Shown: piece by piece, positions 29,364 to 31,045 of the stretch
Layout: each line of letters opens with the position of its first letter
Position numbering within the stretch: position 1 is the stretch's first letter
Source of the DNA: JACCTH01 sp035250485
Lineage (GTDB): Bacteria; Actinomycetota; Acidimicrobiia; Spongiisociales; ZC4RG35
DNA length: 31,045 nucleotides
Assembly (NCBI GenBank): GCA_035250485.1
Contig: DATFFB010000085.1
Location: forward strand, 1 to 31,045
Reading direction: 5' to 3'
Program-made: the position numbers and the translations under genes
Notes under the pieces: model-generated
What the model saw: the letters and a program-made list of their open reading frames with translations, nothing else
What the model was told of the DNA's origin: nothing
Databases searched by the model: none

Positions 29364-30830
29364 AACGGCACTGATCGCCGCTGTGAGCCGGAGACCATCC
29401 GTGAAGGCGCGGCGGGCCGCTTCCAATAACGCCTCACCTTCGCGCCCGAGCTGGCCTGCCACCTCGACTGCGCCGCCGAGGGTGTCCAGTGCCGCCCCTG
29501 CGACCTCCGGCTCGATATCCGCGGGAAGTGCATTGCTAACAGCAGTTCGGTAGACCGCGATCCCAATACTGCCGAGTAGCGCGATACCGAGCGATCCTCC
29601 GAGCTCGGCCCCAGTCTCCGAGATGCCCGACGCCGCCCCCGCCCGCTCGGGCGGTGCACTGCCAACGATGAGCTCGGTGGTGAGGTTGAAGACCGGCGAC
29701 AGGGCAAGGGAGATCACCACCGAGGAGGCGGCAATGATCGATAGCCCCTTTGAAGGAGCGATCAGGGTCAGCATTCCCAGACCGATCGCGGCAACCACCA
29801 GCGATACCCCGATCACCACCGCCGGGCGAATCCGGTGGACGAAGCGAGATGATTGCGTCGAGCCGATGATGAAGCCGACAGCCGAGGGCAAAGACCACAA
29901 GCCGGCCTCCAGAGGCGAGAGATTCAAAACCAGCTGGAGATACTGGGCGACAAAGAGGAAGTACCCGACCATCACGAAAATCGTCATGACGTTCGTCGCC
30001 AACGAAACATTGAACGAGCGGATCTGGAAGAGACGCACATCAATCAAGGGGTCGGCGAGATGCCGCTGCCGTTGGACAAACACGAAGCCGACTATCAGCC
30101 CGGCAAGGATGGCGACGATCGCCAATGGCGACACTCCATCTTGAGCGATCTCCTTGAGGCCGAAGATCACCGCCAGGATTGAGATGAGGGACAGACCTGC
30201 GCTCAAGATGTCCAGTCGGCCGGCTTCAGGGTCCCGGTATTCAGGGAGCACCCTGGGTCCCAGCACGAGCAACAGTGCCATCACCGGCAGGGCAAGCAAA
30301 AAAACCGAGCCCCACCAGTAGTGCTCCAACAAAAGGCCGCCGAGAACAGGCCCCACGGCGCTGCCGGCGGAAAAGCTGGCGATCCACCATCCGATAGCGA
30401 TTGATCGCTGGCGCGGATCCGGGAACATGTTGAAGATCAACGACAGCGTCGACGGCGCCAGAGTCGCCCCGGCAATTCCCATGACCGCTCGACTGGCGAT
30501 CAGCATGCCAGCACTGGTCGAGAAGGCTGCCGCGATCGAAACGGCTCCAAAACAAGCGGCCCCGATCATCAGCAGACGTCGGCGTCCGATCCGATCGCCG
30601 AGCGTCCCCATGGTGATCAACGATCCCGCCACCAGGAATCCGTACACATCGATGATCCAGAGAAGCTGGGCGCTCGATGGCCGAAGATCGGCACTGAGGG
30701 ACGGAACCGCCAGGTGAAGAACGGTGAGATCCATCACATAGAGCAAGCAGGCGAGCGAAAGCACCGCCAGTCCAATCCACTCGCGGCGGCCGGCCAGAGT
30801 CGGCGTTTTCTCGTTGATCTCTGCAGTCAC
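29265..30830 (-). CDS. DHA2-family MFS drug/metabolite exporter
   Basis: The 521-residue protein starts at GTG 30830, with GAGGGG 4 nt upstream. It has about 14 hydrophobic segments, as in the DHA2 (QacA/EmrB) family of proton-driven exporters. Visible motifs are LYVMDLTVLHLAVPSLS in segment 1 (the acidic residue typical of DHA2), GDRIGRRRLL (motif A) and GSAVGPVLGG (motif C). TETGAELG-like SETGAELGGSLG near 420 is also typical. A longer frame reaching 31022 overlaps the CBS gene and lacks family similarity, so it is rejected. Substrate is unknown. The convergent WYL regulator overlaps its 3' end by 99 bp. Confidence 0.92.
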   Translation of the reverse strand: MTAEINEKTPTLAGRREWIGLAVLSLACLLYVMDLTVLHLAVPSLSADLRPSSAQLLWIIDVYGFLVAGSLITMGTLGDRIGRRRLLMIGAACFGAVSIAAAFSTSAGMLIASRAVMGIAGATLAPSTLSLIFNMFPDPRQRSIAIGWWIASFSAGSAVGPVLGGLLLEHYWWGSVFLLALPVMALLLVLGPRVLPEYRDPEAGRLDILSAGLSLISILAVIFGLKEIAQDGVSPLAIVAILAGLIVGFVFVQRQRHLADPLIDVRLFQIRSFNVSLATNVMTIFVMVGYFLFVAQYLQLVLNLSPLEAGLWSLPSAVGFIIGSTQSSRFVHRIRPAVVIGVSLVVAAIGLGMLTLIAPSKGLSIIAASSVVISLALSPVFNLTTELIVGSAPPERAGAASGISETGAELGGSLGIALLGSIGIAVYRTAVSNALPADIEPEVAGAALDTLGGAVEVAGQLGREGEALLEAARRAFTDGLRLTAAISAVLAFAVAIVSAILLRRVPAGAAEEGRVVEELAS

Positions 30831-30888
30831 TCGTCCCCTCGGCGGCAGAAGGTTGGTGCCAGGTTGGACAACAACCTCAGGTGGGTAG

Positions 30889-31045
30889 TTAGTCCCCGTC
30901 CTCCACGATGGCCACGAGCAGATCGCGCACCGAGACGATTCCCAGCAGGCTGCCGTTGTCCACCACCGGCAGATGCCGATAACCCGACTCGGCCAGCCAC
31001 TGGGATGCCTCCCACACGTCAAAATCGGGAGAAAATGTGTCGGGA
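30889..31045 (-). CDS. CBS-domain protein, C-terminal fragment
   Basis: Reading from the window edge to a TAA at 30889-30891 gives 52 residues. They include WLAESGYRHLPVVDNGSLLG followed by IVSVRDLLVAIVEDGD, the second half of a CBS domain (the HLPVVD and GIVSxRDLL pattern). CBS pairs bind adenine nucleotides and regulate enzymes or transporters. The rest of the protein is outside the window, so domain partners are unknown. The stop is 59 bp from the MFS start on the same strand. Confidence 0.85.
   Translation of the reverse strand, partial: PDTFSPDFDVWEASQWLAESGYRHLPVVDNGSLLGIVSVRDLLVAIVEDGD

Noticed and set aside
30861..30877. AGGTTG/CAACCT hairpin after the CBS gene
   Set aside because: Only 6 bp with a 5-nt loop and no following T tract, too weak to call a terminator or operator.
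30831..31022. N-terminal extension of the MFS exporter
   Set aside because: It is an out-of-frame reading of the CBS-domain gene; a ribosome site supports the GTG at 30830.
1..31045. CRISPR arrays, tRNA or rRNA genes, insertion sequences, prophage genes
   Set aside because: I saw no regularly spaced repeats, no tRNA-like TTCGA arm with matching acceptor stem, no transposase or integrase motifs and no phage structural genes.

Overview
The window looks like chromosomal DNA of a high-GC actinobacterium. The evidence is a Kgd-type E2/E1 fused 2-oxoglutarate enzyme, a MutT1-type Nudix plus histidine-phosphatase fusion, a stand-alone LigD-type polymerase domain, a WYL regulator and a DUF4328/septum-formation membrane protein. 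At least nine genes lack a Shine-Dalgarno sequence and instead carry a TANNNT-like -10 box ending 6-7 nt before the start codon, the mark of leaderless transcripts. A deep-branching group such as Acidimicrobiia is my guess, not something I can prove. No rRNA, tRNA, CRISPR array, transposase or phage gene is visible. Genes are packed tightly, with 23-90 bp divergent gaps and overlapping convergent 3' ends.

Region 1 (1-6.9 kb) is a histidine-utilisation cluster on the minus strand: hutH, an unrecognised acidic protein, hutU (preceded by a perfect 20-bp hairpin) and hutI. A DUF4328/septum-formation gene sits on the opposite strand between hutU and hutI, and the start of an HU gene lies at the left edge. 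HutH, HutU and HutI together convert histidine to N-formimino-glutamate. HutI carries an N-terminal ClpX-type Cys4 zinc finger, the most unusual feature here.

Region 2 (6.9-13.2 kb) holds a PaaG/crotonase-like protein, DUF4126 and DUF3237 proteins, hisC, a fused E1 alpha-beta 2-oxoacid dehydrogenase, a small zinc-ribbon protein and mutT1. Region 3 (13.2-19 kb) has an intergenic repeat block, kgd, a LigD-like primase-polymerase and a nucleoside hydrolase. Region 4 (19-22.6 kb) is a pair of translationally coupled ABC exporter half-transporters whose motif defects predict an asymmetric heterodimer.

Region 5 (22.7-25.7 kb) is a divergent metal-uptake module: a Fur/Zur-family regulator and an ATPase on the minus strand, a binding lipoprotein and a permease on the plus strand, with a clear Fur-type operator between. 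Region 6 (25.7-31 kb) carries a HerA/DUF87-like ATPase, a 56-residue small protein with a strong ribosome site, a WYL regulator with a 17-bp palindrome at its promoter, a DHA2-type MFS exporter, and the end of a CBS-domain protein.

No single unmistakable new multi-gene system stands out. The best leads are the ClpX-zinc-finger HutI fusion, the hutU leader hairpin, a palindrome shared by the hutH and nucleoside-hydrolase upstream regions, and the intergenic repeat block after mutT1.
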